A stretch of DNA of 64,000 nucleotides from Pseudomonas oryzihabitans (GTDB lineage: Bacteria > Pseudomonadota > Gammaproteobacteria > Pseudomonadales > Pseudomonadaceae): contig NZ_CP013987.1 of assembly GCF_001518815.1 (NCBI RefSeq), forward strand, positions 4,672,501 to 4,736,500. The letters are read 5' to 3'. The notes below the pieces were generated by a model, which saw only the letters and a list, made by a program, of their open reading frames with translations, searched no databases and was not told the origin of the DNA. The position numbers and the translations under genes are program-made. Below, piece after piece: positions 53,762 to 61,584 of this stretch (position 1 is the stretch's first letter; each line of letters opens with the position of its first letter).

Positions 53762-54859
53762 TTACAGCCGCACGCTGGCAAAGGTGGATTCGCCCTGGGC
53801 CTGGCTCAGGGCGGCCAGTGCCGAAGACGCCGGCATCAGCGACAGCTCCTGGGACAGCGGCATCAGCGCGATGGGCTGCTGGATGGTCGGTCCCTGACGC
53901 TCGTCGCGCGGCGGAATGCCGAAGTACTCGCGGTAGCACTTGGAGAAGTGCGGGGTGGAGACGAAGCCGCACACCGAGGCCACCTCGATGATCGACAGGG
54001 TGGTCTGCTTGAGCAGCTGCCGGGCGCGGATCAGGCGCAGCTTGAGGTAGTAGCGCGACGGCGAGCAGTGCAGGTACTTCTGGAACAGGCGCTCCAGCTG
54101 GCGCCGGGACACATCCACATAGACCGCCAGCTCGTCGAGATCGATGGGCTCTTCGAGATTAGCCTCCATCAGCGCCACGATCTCCTGCAGCTTGGGCTGG
54201 TTGGTGCCCAGCATGTGCTTGAGCGGGACGCGCTGGTGATCCTGCTCGTTGCGGATGCGCTCGTAGATGAACATTTCCGAGATCGCCGCCGACAGCTCAC
54301 GACCATGCTCGCGACCGATCAGGTGCAGCATCATGTCCATCGGCGCCGTGCCGCCCGAAGCGGTGCAGCGGTTGCGGTCGATGGTGAACAGGCGGGTGCT
54401 GAGCACCACGCGCGGATAGGCTTCCTGCAGCGCTGCCAGGGTTTCCCAGTGCACGCTGCAATCGTAACCGTCGAGCAGGCCGGCGCGGGCCAGGGCCCAG
54501 CTGCCAGTACAGACCGCGCCCAGTTTGCGACCTTGACGCGCCTGGCTCTGCAGCCAGGTGCAGTGTTCGCGAGACACGCTGCGCTGGATGCCCACGCCGC
54601 CACAGACGATCACCATGTCCATTGCCGGGGCGGCGCTCACGGCGCTGTCCGGGGTGATCTGCAAGCCGTCGCTCGCCCGCACCGGCCGACCGTCCAGGCT
54701 CAGGGTGCACCAGCGATAGAGTTCCCGTCCTGACAGCTGATTGGCCATGCGCAGCGGCTCCACGACCGAAGCCAGGGAGATGAGCGTGAAATTATCCAGT
54801 AGCAGAAAGCCGATGGACTGGATCGCACGGGCCTGTGACGAGGTGGGAATGGGCGACAT
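53762..54859 (-). CDS. gbdR: Choline/glycine betaine regulator GbdR
   Basis: 365 residues. N-terminal GATase1/DJ-1-like ligand domain (SIGFLLLDNFTLISLASVVEPLRMAN; VCGGVGIQRS; LGAVCTGSWALARAGLLDG) and C-terminal AraC helix-turn-helix (ELAVYVDVSRRQLERLFQKYLHCSPSRYYLKLRLIRARQLL split here as two motifs, then VCGFVSTPHFSKCYREYFG). ATG at 54859 has AAGGAG. GbdR activates genes for choline, betaine and dimethylglycine use. It is divergent from a Cbc-type importer. A sigma54-type promoter is upstream. Confidence 0.93.
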   Translation of the reverse strand: MSPIPTSSQARAIQSIGFLLLDNFTLISLASVVEPLRMANQLSGRELYRWCTLSLDGRPVRASDGLQITPDSAVSAAPAMDMVIVCGGVGIQRSVSREHCTWLQSQARQGRKLGAVCTGSWALARAGLLDGYDCSVHWETLAALQEAYPRVVLSTRLFTIDRNRCTASGGTAPMDMMLHLIGREHGRELSAAISEMFIYERIRNEQDHQRVPLKHMLGTNQPKLQEIVALMEANLEEPIDLDELAVYVDVSRRQLERLFQKYLHCSPSRYYLKLRLIRARQLLKQTTLSIIEVASVCGFVSTPHFSKCYREYFGIPPRDERQGPTIQQPIALMPLSQELSLMPASSALAALSQAQGESTFASVRL

Positions 54860-55324
54860 GGTTTGAATCTCCTTCACGCAGGCTAAGGCCCTTGGCTGGG
54901 CTCTAATGAGGTGCGGCAGACGACTGTGGGCGAAGAATGTGTCGCGGACGCATAAGTCATGTCGCAATTCCCATGCCGAAAATAGGTGAACCCAGTGACG
55001 ACGAGGCTGTCTGGGCCGAATAACCCATTCAGCAGCAGCCAATAGCCTTGATTAGATAGGTTTTTTAATTACGACCCTTCTGATCCGAGACCGACCTCTG
55101 GGCAGTAGCACTTCGCCGCATGTATTCCATTGGTAACACCAGGACGTAACCGGCCCGCGCCAAAATGTGGCATGGCGACTCAGTGGGCACAGTCGTAGGT
55201 CAGCCGATCGACCGTTTGTCGCCCCTCTGGTGACACATGGCGAAAAGCCAGTAAAGCCCGGGCTAGACGGACCGGTACGTGCAACGGTCAGGCCCCTCAC
55301 CGTCGCGATCCGTTGGAGTCCAGG
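54860..55324. other. Regulatory region between gbdR and the importer genes
   Basis: 465 bases without a gene. It contains a minus-strand sigma54-type promoter (54964-54978) for gbdR and a direct repeat TGTCGC at 54940-54945 and 54960-54965, 20 bases apart (two DNA turns), as AraC-family regulators use. A further TTGTCGCC lies near 55217. Promoters of the importer genes must be here too. Confidence 0.6.
54964..54978 (-). promoter_or_regulatory. Sigma54-type promoter of gbdR
   Basis: Minus strand reads CGGCATGGGAATTGCG: GG and GC separated by exactly 10 bases, with TTGC at -12 and GGCAT at -24. The predicted start is about 54952, 93 bases before the gbdR ATG. Control of gbdR by NtrC/CbrB has been reported in P. 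aeruginosa, which fits. Confidence 0.7.
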
Positions 55325-56266
55325 ATGAAGATCTCCCAAGCGCTGTGGCTGTCCGGCCTGTTGCTGTGCTCGGCTGCGCAGGCAACAAGCGAACCCGAAA
55401 GCTGCCATGAGGTACGTCTGGCCGATGTCGGCTGGTCGGATCTCAATGTCACCAACGCCATGACCCGCTATCTGCTCAGCGCCTTGGGTTACGAGACCGA
55501 GGTGCTGCGACTTTCCCTGCCGCAGACCTACGAAGCCCTGGCCAGGAACGAGGCCGATGTCTTCCTTGGCAACTGGATGCCCGCCCAGACCAAACTCAGC
55601 CAGGCCTATATCGATGGCGGCACGCTCGAACGCCTGCACGCCAACCTGGAAGGTGCTCGCTACACCCTGGCCGTGCCCCAGTACGTCTATGACGCCGGGG
55701 TGAAGAACGTCGCCGATATCGCCCGCTACGCTAATCGCTTCGGCCACACCCTCTACGGCATCGAGCCGGGCAACGATGGCAATGCCCTGCTCAAGAAGAT
55801 GATCGCCAACAACGCCTTTGGCCTGGGCGGCTTCACCCTCGACGAATCCAGCGAACAGGGCATGCTGGCCCAGGTGCGGATGAAAGAGCTGCTGGACCGG
55901 CAGTGGATCGTCTTTCTCGGCTGGGAACCGCACCCGATGAACATCCGGCACAAGCTGGCCTATCTCGATGGCGGTGACGACTACTTCGGCCCCCATCAGG
56001 GCGGTGCCACGGTCTACACGGTGGTGCGCAAGGGCTATGCCCAGCAGTGCCCCAACGTGGCCCGGCTGCTGGGCAACCTGGTGTTTTCCCTGGACATGGA
56101 AAACCAGCTGATGGACAGGGTGCTCAACGAAAAGGACAACCCGCGCCGCGCCGCGCGCCTTTGGCTACAGCGCAATCCCGAGCAGCTCGAAACCTGGCTC
56201 AAGGGCGTTGTCACCCGCGGCGGAACTCCTGGCAACCTGGCGATCAAGGCCAGTCTGGCCCAGTGA
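55325..56266 (+). CDS. Quaternary-amine ABC transporter binding protein (first copy)
   Basis: 313 residues with signal peptide (1-20). OpuAC-type binding protein: VRLADVGWSDLNVTNAMT, VFLGNWMPAQ, LAVPQYVYDAGVKNVADI, YGIEPGNDGN and IVFLGWEPHPMN hold the aromatic-box residues that bind trimethylammonium groups. It is very similar to the second copy at 56535-57473. It could be a CaiX-like (carnitine) or a second choline/betaine receptor for the CbcWV core. GGAG lies 6 bases before the ATG. Confidence 0.88.
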   Translation: MKISQALWLSGLLLCSAAQATSEPESCHEVRLADVGWSDLNVTNAMTRYLLSALGYETEVLRLSLPQTYEALARNEADVFLGNWMPAQTKLSQAYIDGGTLERLHANLEGARYTLAVPQYVYDAGVKNVADIARYANRFGHTLYGIEPGNDGNALLKKMIANNAFGLGGFTLDESSEQGMLAQVRMKELLDRQWIVFLGWEPHPMNIRHKLAYLDGGDDYFGPHQGGATVYTVVRKGYAQQCPNVARLLGNLVFSLDMENQLMDRVLNEKDNPRRAARLWLQRNPEQLETWLKGVVTRGGTPGNLAIKASLAQ

Positions 56267-56534
56267 CCATCCACCTTGGAACGCTCGCCAACACCTCTGG
56301 CCTGGGTTTTACCGCACGAGCCCGTGTAGCCGGCGGACCAACCGATGCGCTCTGCCGCAACCGCCGCGAAAGCGCCCTGGACCCCATGCTGGATACGACA
56401 TTTCCGCTTCTGGTTACGACGCCGCGTACACTGGTAGCGACGCAGGCGGTAGGCGCGCCTGGGGGGATGAGTTACAGATAAATACACGTGGGGCGCACCG
56501 AAAGGTACCCCACCAAACGCAAGGAGATGTGTCC

Positions 56535-57473
56535 ATGAAAGGTTGTTCCCGTTGGCTCTGGAGTGCCGCCCTGCTGGCGCCACTTTTTGTTCAGGCAGCC
56601 GAGCCGGCCTCTTGTGCCAAGGTACGCTTCGCGGATGTCGGCTGGACCGACATCACGGTAACCACGGCCGTGACCAGCGAGGTGCTGCACGCCCTGGGCT
56701 ACCAGACCACGACCAACATGATCTCCGTACCGGTCACCTATAAGTCCTTGCAGAACAAGGACATAGACGTCTTTCTCGGCAACTGGATGCCGAGCATGGC
56801 AGCGGACATCAAGCCCTATGCGGACAATGGCAGCGTCGAGACCGTACGCGCCAACCTGGAGGGCGCCAAGTACACCCTGGCCGTCCCCCAGTACGTCTAT
56901 GACGCCGGGGTCAAGAGCTTCGCCGACATCGCCAAGAATGCCGACAAGTTCGACGGCAAGATCTACGGCATAGAGCCGGGCAACGACGGCAACCGCCTGA
57001 TCCAGGGCATGATCGACAAGAATGCCTTCGACCTGGGCAAGTTCAAGCTGGTGGAGTCCAGCGAGGCCGGGATGCTGTCGCAGATCCAGCGCGCCGAGCG
57101 ACGCAAGCAGTGGGTGGTATTCCTCGGCTGGGAACCCCATCCGATGAACACCCGCTTCAAGATGGCCTACCTCCAGGGCGGCGACGACGTCTTCGGCCCC
57201 AACTACGGCGGCGCCACCATCTACACCAATGTGCGCAAGGGCTACGTCCAGGAATGCTCCAACGTGGGCAAGCTGCTGACCAACCTGTCCTTTACCCTGG
57301 ACATGGAAAACCAGCTGATGGACAAGGTCCTCAACGAAAAACAATCCGCGAGCGCGGCCGCCAAGGTGTGGCTCAAGGCGCATCCGCAGGTGCTCGACCA
57401 GTGGCTGGCCGGCGTGACCACACGCGACGGCAAGCCTGCGCTAGAAGCGGCCAAAGCCGCCTTGGCACCCTGA
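56535..57473 (+). CDS. cbcX: Choline/betaine ABC transporter binding protein CbcX-like
   Basis: 312 residues with signal peptide (1-21). Same fold and motifs as the preceding copy (VRFADVGWTDITVTTAVT, VFLGNWMPSM, LAVPQYVYDAGVKSFADI, FLGWEPHPMN). Strong ribosome site AAGGAG. It is directly before cbcW and cbcV, as PA5378 is in PAO1, so it is the likely cbcX. The 268-base gap before it could hold its own promoter. Confidence 0.9.
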   Translation: MKGCSRWLWSAALLAPLFVQAAEPASCAKVRFADVGWTDITVTTAVTSEVLHALGYQTTTNMISVPVTYKSLQNKDIDVFLGNWMPSMAADIKPYADNGSVETVRANLEGAKYTLAVPQYVYDAGVKSFADIAKNADKFDGKIYGIEPGNDGNRLIQGMIDKNAFDLGKFKLVESSEAGMLSQIQRAERRKQWVVFLGWEPHPMNTRFKMAYLQGGDDVFGPNYGGATIYTNVRKGYVQECSNVGKLLTNLSFTLDMENQLMDKVLNEKQSASAAAKVWLKAHPQVLDQWLAGVTTRDGKPALEAAKAALAP

Positions 57474-57589
57474 CGGAACAATAACATTCGACTGTCCCGC
57501 GCCACTTCGGGCGGGTACTGCCACAGCCGAAGCACGAATCAGCGTTTCTCGTGCTTCGACCTGTCCACTCCTACCTGACGGGCACCGTT

Positions 57590-58432
57590 ATGTTAATAAC
57601 AGACCACAAACTCCCTCTCGGTCAGCAGATCGCCGACTTCATCGACTGGTTGACGCTGCATGGCGCCAGCGTCTTCGACAAGATCTCCGATGTGCTGTCC
57701 GGCCTTATCCATGGCCTCACCGCCGGCCTGATGTGGTTCAACCCGCTGGCCTTCATCGCGCTGGTGGCGGTGGGCGTCTATCTGCTGCAACGCAGCATCG
57801 GCCTGGTGATCTTCGCCCTCATCTCCCTGCTGCTGATCCTCAATCTGGGGTACTGGCAGGAAACCATGGAAACCCTGGCCCAGGTGGTCTTCGCCACCCT
57901 GGTCTGCATCGCCGTCGGCGTGCCGCTGGGCATCATCGCCGCGCACAAACCCTGGTTCTACACCGGCCTGCGCCCGGTCCTGGACCTGATGCAGACGGTC
58001 CCCACCTTCGTCTATCTGATTCCGACCCTGACTCTGTTCGGCCTGGGCGTAGTGCCCGGACTGATCTCCACGGTGGTATTCGCCGTGGCCGCGCCGATCC
58101 GCCTGACCTGCCTGGGCATCCAGGACGTTCCCGCCGAGCTGATGGACGCCGGCAAGGCCTTCGGCTGCTCGCGCTGGCAGCTGCTGACCCGCATCGAACT
58201 GCCCCACGCCATGCCCAGCATCGGCGCCGGTATCACCCAGTGCATCATGCTGTCGCTGTCCATGGTGGTGATCGCTGCCCTGGTGGGCGCCGACGGCCTC
58301 GGCAAGCCAGTGGTGAACGCCCTCAACACCGCGGACATCGCCCTGGGCTTCGAGGCGGGACTGTCCATCGTCCTGATCGCCATCCTGCTCGACCGGGTGT
58401 GCAAGCAACCCGCCCCACGCGAGGTTAAATAA
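57590..58432 (+). CDS. cbcW: Choline/betaine ABC transporter permease CbcW
   Basis: 280 residues, about six helices, BPD_transp_1 fold. N-terminal PLGQQIADFIDWLTLHGASVFDKIS is typical of ProW/OpuAB/CbcW, and the EAA loop is LMDAGKAFGCSRWQLLTRIELPHAMPS (ending in the conserved ELP). ATG at 57590 gives the conserved start MLITDHKLPLG; the earlier in-frame ATG at 57551 is less likely. 3 bases before cbcV. Confidence 0.93.
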   Translation: MLITDHKLPLGQQIADFIDWLTLHGASVFDKISDVLSGLIHGLTAGLMWFNPLAFIALVAVGVYLLQRSIGLVIFALISLLLILNLGYWQETMETLAQVVFATLVCIAVGVPLGIIAAHKPWFYTGLRPVLDLMQTVPTFVYLIPTLTLFGLGVVPGLISTVVFAVAAPIRLTCLGIQDVPAELMDAGKAFGCSRWQLLTRIELPHAMPSIGAGITQCIMLSLSMVVIAALVGADGLGKPVVNALNTADIALGFEAGLSIVLIAILLDRVCKQPAPREVK

Positions 58433-58435
58433 GTC

Positions 58436-59668
58436 ATGACCGCCATTCGTTTCGAACATGTCGACGTCATCTTCGGCAAGCAGAACAAGCGCGCCCTGGA
58501 AATGCTCGACCAGGGCAAGGGCCGCAGCGATATCCTCCAGGAAACCGGCCAGGTGCTGGGCGTCGAGGACGCCTGCCTGGAGGTCCAGAAGGGCGAGATC
58601 TGCGTGCTGATGGGCCTGTCCGGCTCAGGCAAGTCCAGCCTGCTGCGCTGCATCAACGGCCTCAATACCGTGAGTCGCGGCAAGCTGCTGATCGAGCACA
58701 AAGGCAGCGAAGTGGACATCGCCAACTGCTCGCCCGCGGTACTCAAGGACATGCGTACCACCCGCATCGCCATGGTGTTCCAGAAGTTCGCCCTGATGCC
58801 CTGGCTGACCGTGGCCGAGAACGTCGGCTTCGGTCTTGAGATGCAGGGTCGCTCGGCCGCCGAGCGCAAGAAGCTGGTTGACGAGAAGCTGGAACTGGTC
58901 GGCCTGACCCAGTGGCGCAACAAGAAGCCCGACTCCCTCTCCGGCGGCATGCAGCAGCGCGTGGGCCTGGCTCGCGCCCTGGCCATGGATGCCGACATCC
59001 TGTTGATGGACGAACCCTTCTCCGCCCTCGACCCGCTCATTCGCCAGCAGCTGCAGGACGAATTGCTGCAGCTGCAGGCCAAGGTCAACAAGACCATCGT
59101 CTTCGTCAGTCACGACCTGGACGAAGCCCTCAAGATCGGCACCAACATCGCCATCATGAAGGACGGCCGCATCATCCAGCACGGCCGCCCCGAGGACATC
59201 GTGCTCAATCCGGCGGACGAATACGTACGCACCTTCGTCGCCCACACCAATCCGCTCAACGTGCTCAGCGGCTATAGCCTGATGCGTGGCCTGGACAAGT
59301 GCGGTCGTGAAGGCAACGAGATCTGCCTGGAGCGCAGCCACGACATCTGGCTGGCCCTGGAAAACCAGACGGTCAAGGCCCTGCGCCGCGGCGGCGAAAG
59401 CCTGGCCCTGCAACGCTGGACCCCGGGTATGCCGGTCACCAGCCTGCAGCGTCAACCGACCCTGGCACCGGCCGACATCCGTATGCGCGATGCCCTGGAG
59501 ATCCGCTACCACACCGGGCACAAGCTGGTACTGGAGACCGATGGCCGTGCCGTGGGCATCCTCGGTGACAAGGAGCTCTACCACGCCTTGCTGGGCAAGA
59601 ACCTGGAGAAGGCCGGCGAAGACGTCGCCCCGCCCGCCGTGCGCTCCACCCTGTCCCAGGCGGGCTGA
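58436..59668 (+). CDS. cbcV: Choline/betaine ABC transporter ATPase CbcV
   Basis: 410 residues. Walker A GLSGSGKSS, Q-loop VFQKFALMPW, signature LSGGMQQR, Walker B ILLMDEPFSALDP and switch His FVSHDLDEA. After residue about 270 comes a longer C-terminal part with a degenerate CBS-like region (DALEIRYHTGHKLVLETDGRAVGILGDKELYHALL), as in ProV-type ATPases. It powers uptake through CbcW with either binding protein. Confidence 0.94.
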   Translation: MTAIRFEHVDVIFGKQNKRALEMLDQGKGRSDILQETGQVLGVEDACLEVQKGEICVLMGLSGSGKSSLLRCINGLNTVSRGKLLIEHKGSEVDIANCSPAVLKDMRTTRIAMVFQKFALMPWLTVAENVGFGLEMQGRSAAERKKLVDEKLELVGLTQWRNKKPDSLSGGMQQRVGLARALAMDADILLMDEPFSALDPLIRQQLQDELLQLQAKVNKTIVFVSHDLDEALKIGTNIAIMKDGRIIQHGRPEDIVLNPADEYVRTFVAHTNPLNVLSGYSLMRGLDKCGREGNEICLERSHDIWLALENQTVKALRRGGESLALQRWTPGMPVTSLQRQPTLAPADIRMRDALEIRYHTGHKLVLETDGRAVGILGDKELYHALLGKNLEKAGEDVAPPAVRSTLSQAG

Positions 59669-59980
59669 TCGCCTGCCCCGCCGCCCGCCTCCCCCCTGCG
59701 GAGGCGGGTGCGCCCCGCCCTCCTGCTCCCCCCGCCGGCAGAGCCAGCCAGGCTCCCTTCCCGGCCCCCTCTCCTCATCCATAGCTACCTCTCTATCCCG
59801 GCCATCACCCAGCCTGACGCTGTTCGTCTGGTACGGCCAAAGGACGCGCGAACGTCTCCGGGCAGCGCCTGATAGGTGCGCTGCCGAGCTGATAGGAAAG
59901 ATGATCGAGGTGGCGCAGGCCAGGCAGGCTGCGAACGCCTTGGCGATCTCGCAGCCTGCCAGGAGGGATAGCGAGAAGGG
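59669..59980. other. Intergenic region between convergent cbcV and purU
   Basis: 312 bases with two strong hairpins and no supported gene. CCCGCCTCC / GGAGGCGGG (59684-59692 and 59700-59708) follows cbcV. GGCAGGCTGCGA / TCGCAGCCTGCC (59923-59934 and 59949-59960, 14-base gap) precedes the purU stop on the other side. Neither is followed by a T-run, but together they probably separate the two converging transcripts. Confidence 0.6.
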
Positions 59981-60838
59981 TTAGAGCACCACCGTCCGCC
60001 CGGCATTGAGGAAGACGCGGCGCTCCAGGTGATAGCCCACCCCGCGCGCCAGGGTCAGGCACTCGATGTCACGGCCGCGGGCCACCAGGTCCTCGGCATA
60101 GTGGGCATGGTCCACGGACTCGACGCCCTGGGCGATGATGGGGCCCTCATCGAGGTCGTTGTTGATGTAGTGCGCGGTGGCGCCCACCAGCTTGACGCCC
60201 TTGGCGTAGGCCTGGTGATAGGGCCGCGCGCCCTTGAAGCCCGGCAGCAGGGAGTGGTGGATGTTGATCGCCCAGCCATCGAGGCGGCGGCAGAGTTCGG
60301 GCGACAGCACCTGCATGTAGCGGGCGAGGATCACCAGTTCCGCACCGGTTTCCTGCAGCACCTGCCAGACCTTGGCCTCCTGGGCCGGCTTGTCCTGGGG
60401 ATCCAGGGGGAAATGGTGATAGGGAATGCCGTGCCAGGCCGCCAGGGGCTCCAGGTCGGGGTGGTTGGAGATCACCGCCACCACGTCCATGGGCAACTGG
60501 CCGATGCGCTGGCGATAGAGCAGGTCGTTCAGGCAGTGGTCCGCCTTGGAGACCATGATGGCGACCTTGGCCCGATAGGCCGGCGGGGTCAGCTCGAAGG
60601 TCATGTCGAAGGGGGTGAAGCGCAGGTCGAGGCCGACGCGGAACAGCCCCTCGTTGAAATCGCCGGGCACCTGGAATTCCACCCGGATGAAGAAGCGTTG
60701 GGCTTCGCGATCATCGAAGCTGTGGTGCTGGGTGACATAGCAGCCCTGCTCGAAGAGATAGCGAGTGACCACGTCCACGGTGCCGAGGCGACTCGGGCTC
60801 TGGGCGGTGAGAATCCAGGTATCGGGCGTGCGGCTCAT
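59981..60838 (-). CDS. purU: Formyltetrahydrofolate deformylase PurU
   Basis: 285 residues. N-terminal ACT domain (TWILTAQSPSRLGTVDVVTRYLFEQGCYV) and C-terminal formyltransferase-fold hydrolase with AINIHHSLLPGFKGARPY, NDLDEGPIIAQ and NHPDLEPLA. It releases formate from 10-formyl-THF. Beside soxA/soxG it removes one-carbon units produced by sarcosine oxidation, as with the second purU of P. aeruginosa (PA5420). ATG at 60838 is chosen (MSRTPDTW). Confidence 0.94.
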   Translation of the reverse strand: MSRTPDTWILTAQSPSRLGTVDVVTRYLFEQGCYVTQHHSFDDREAQRFFIRVEFQVPGDFNEGLFRVGLDLRFTPFDMTFELTPPAYRAKVAIMVSKADHCLNDLLYRQRIGQLPMDVVAVISNHPDLEPLAAWHGIPYHHFPLDPQDKPAQEAKVWQVLQETGAELVILARYMQVLSPELCRRLDGWAINIHHSLLPGFKGARPYHQAYAKGVKLVGATAHYINNDLDEGPIIAQGVESVDHAHYAEDLVARGRDIECLTLARGVGYHLERRVFLNAGRTVVL

Positions 60839-60877
60839 GTTGAATTCCTTTGCATAGAGATGAAGCCAAAACCACAA

Positions 60878-60908
60878 AACCCGACCTGCGCGTCACGCAG
60901 GTCGGGTT
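60878..60908 (-). terminator. Intrinsic terminator after soxG
   Basis: 13-base perfect stem (60878-60890 with 60896-60908) and 5-base loop. On the minus strand the stem is followed by TTTTGTGGTTTT, so it ends transcription coming from soxG before purU; some read-through is likely since the genes function together. Confidence 0.8.
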
Positions 60909-60938
60909 CGCTAGAACGGGACTGAACGTAGGCCGTGA

Positions 60939-61568
60939 TCAGGCCTCGATGCGCAGTCCGTACTCGGCACTCGCGTCCTGCAGCCACAGCCAGACGTAGT
61001 CGGCGAAGCTCCGGCGCACCACCAGCTCCCAGGTGTCCTCCGCGGTGTGGCGGATGATCAGCTGGGACTTGGCGAATACCGTCCCCACTGCCTTGCCTAC
61101 CGGGAAGTTGTCCGGATGGACATCGTAGGACGTGGACTTCATCAGCACTTCACGCACCTTGGGTCCCTTGAGCTCGACCAGCGTCTGGCCGCCACCGACG
61201 TTGACGATGGCGACGTGGCGCTCGCCCAGGGCCTGGCGCAGCGCCTGCTCGGTGGCGAATTCGCTGCCACCGGGCACGACCAGCAGCCATTCGTCCGGAC
61301 CGAGCCACTGCAGCGAGCTCTCGCCCTTCTGGGTGATCGCCAGCGGACCGGGCACTTCCAGGCCGACCACGCTCTGCACGGCGCCGGTGAAGCCTTCGTC
61401 ATGGGCATCGCCACGGAGCACCAGGTGACCTAGCAGGGCCCGCTCGCGCAGGGTTACCCCGGCGGTGGCCGGGCCCCGTCCGGCGAGCTTGCTCAGCTCG
61501 GCATGGAACAGCGGGGATTCGGCGCGCGCCTTGGCGGAGTATTGGTCGTACACATTGATGTTGTTCAT
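60939..61568 (-). CDS. soxG: Sarcosine oxidase gamma subunit
   Basis: 209 residues. Starts MNNINVYDQYSAKARAESPL; contains LQWLGPDEWLLVVPGG, IVNVGGGQTLVELKGPKVREVLMKSTSYDVHP and the C-terminal SFADYVWLWLQDASAEYGL, typical of SoxG. Smallest folate-fold-related subunit of the heterotetrameric enzyme. ATG at 61568, 16 bases after the soxA stop. Confidence 0.94.
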   Translation of the reverse strand: MNNINVYDQYSAKARAESPLFHAELSKLAGRGPATAGVTLRERALLGHLVLRGDAHDEGFTGAVQSVVGLEVPGPLAITQKGESSLQWLGPDEWLLVVPGGSEFATEQALRQALGERHVAIVNVGGGQTLVELKGPKVREVLMKSTSYDVHPDNFPVGKAVGTVFAKSQLIIRHTAEDTWELVVRRSFADYVWLWLQDASAEYGLRIEA

Positions 61569-61584
61569 GGGGGCGCTATCCTCG

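Noticed and set aside
56345-56481. Possible small ORF between the two binding-protein genes (MLDTTFPLLVTT...)
   Set aside because: No ribosome-binding site before its ATG and no recognisable sequence; treated as leader of the second gene.
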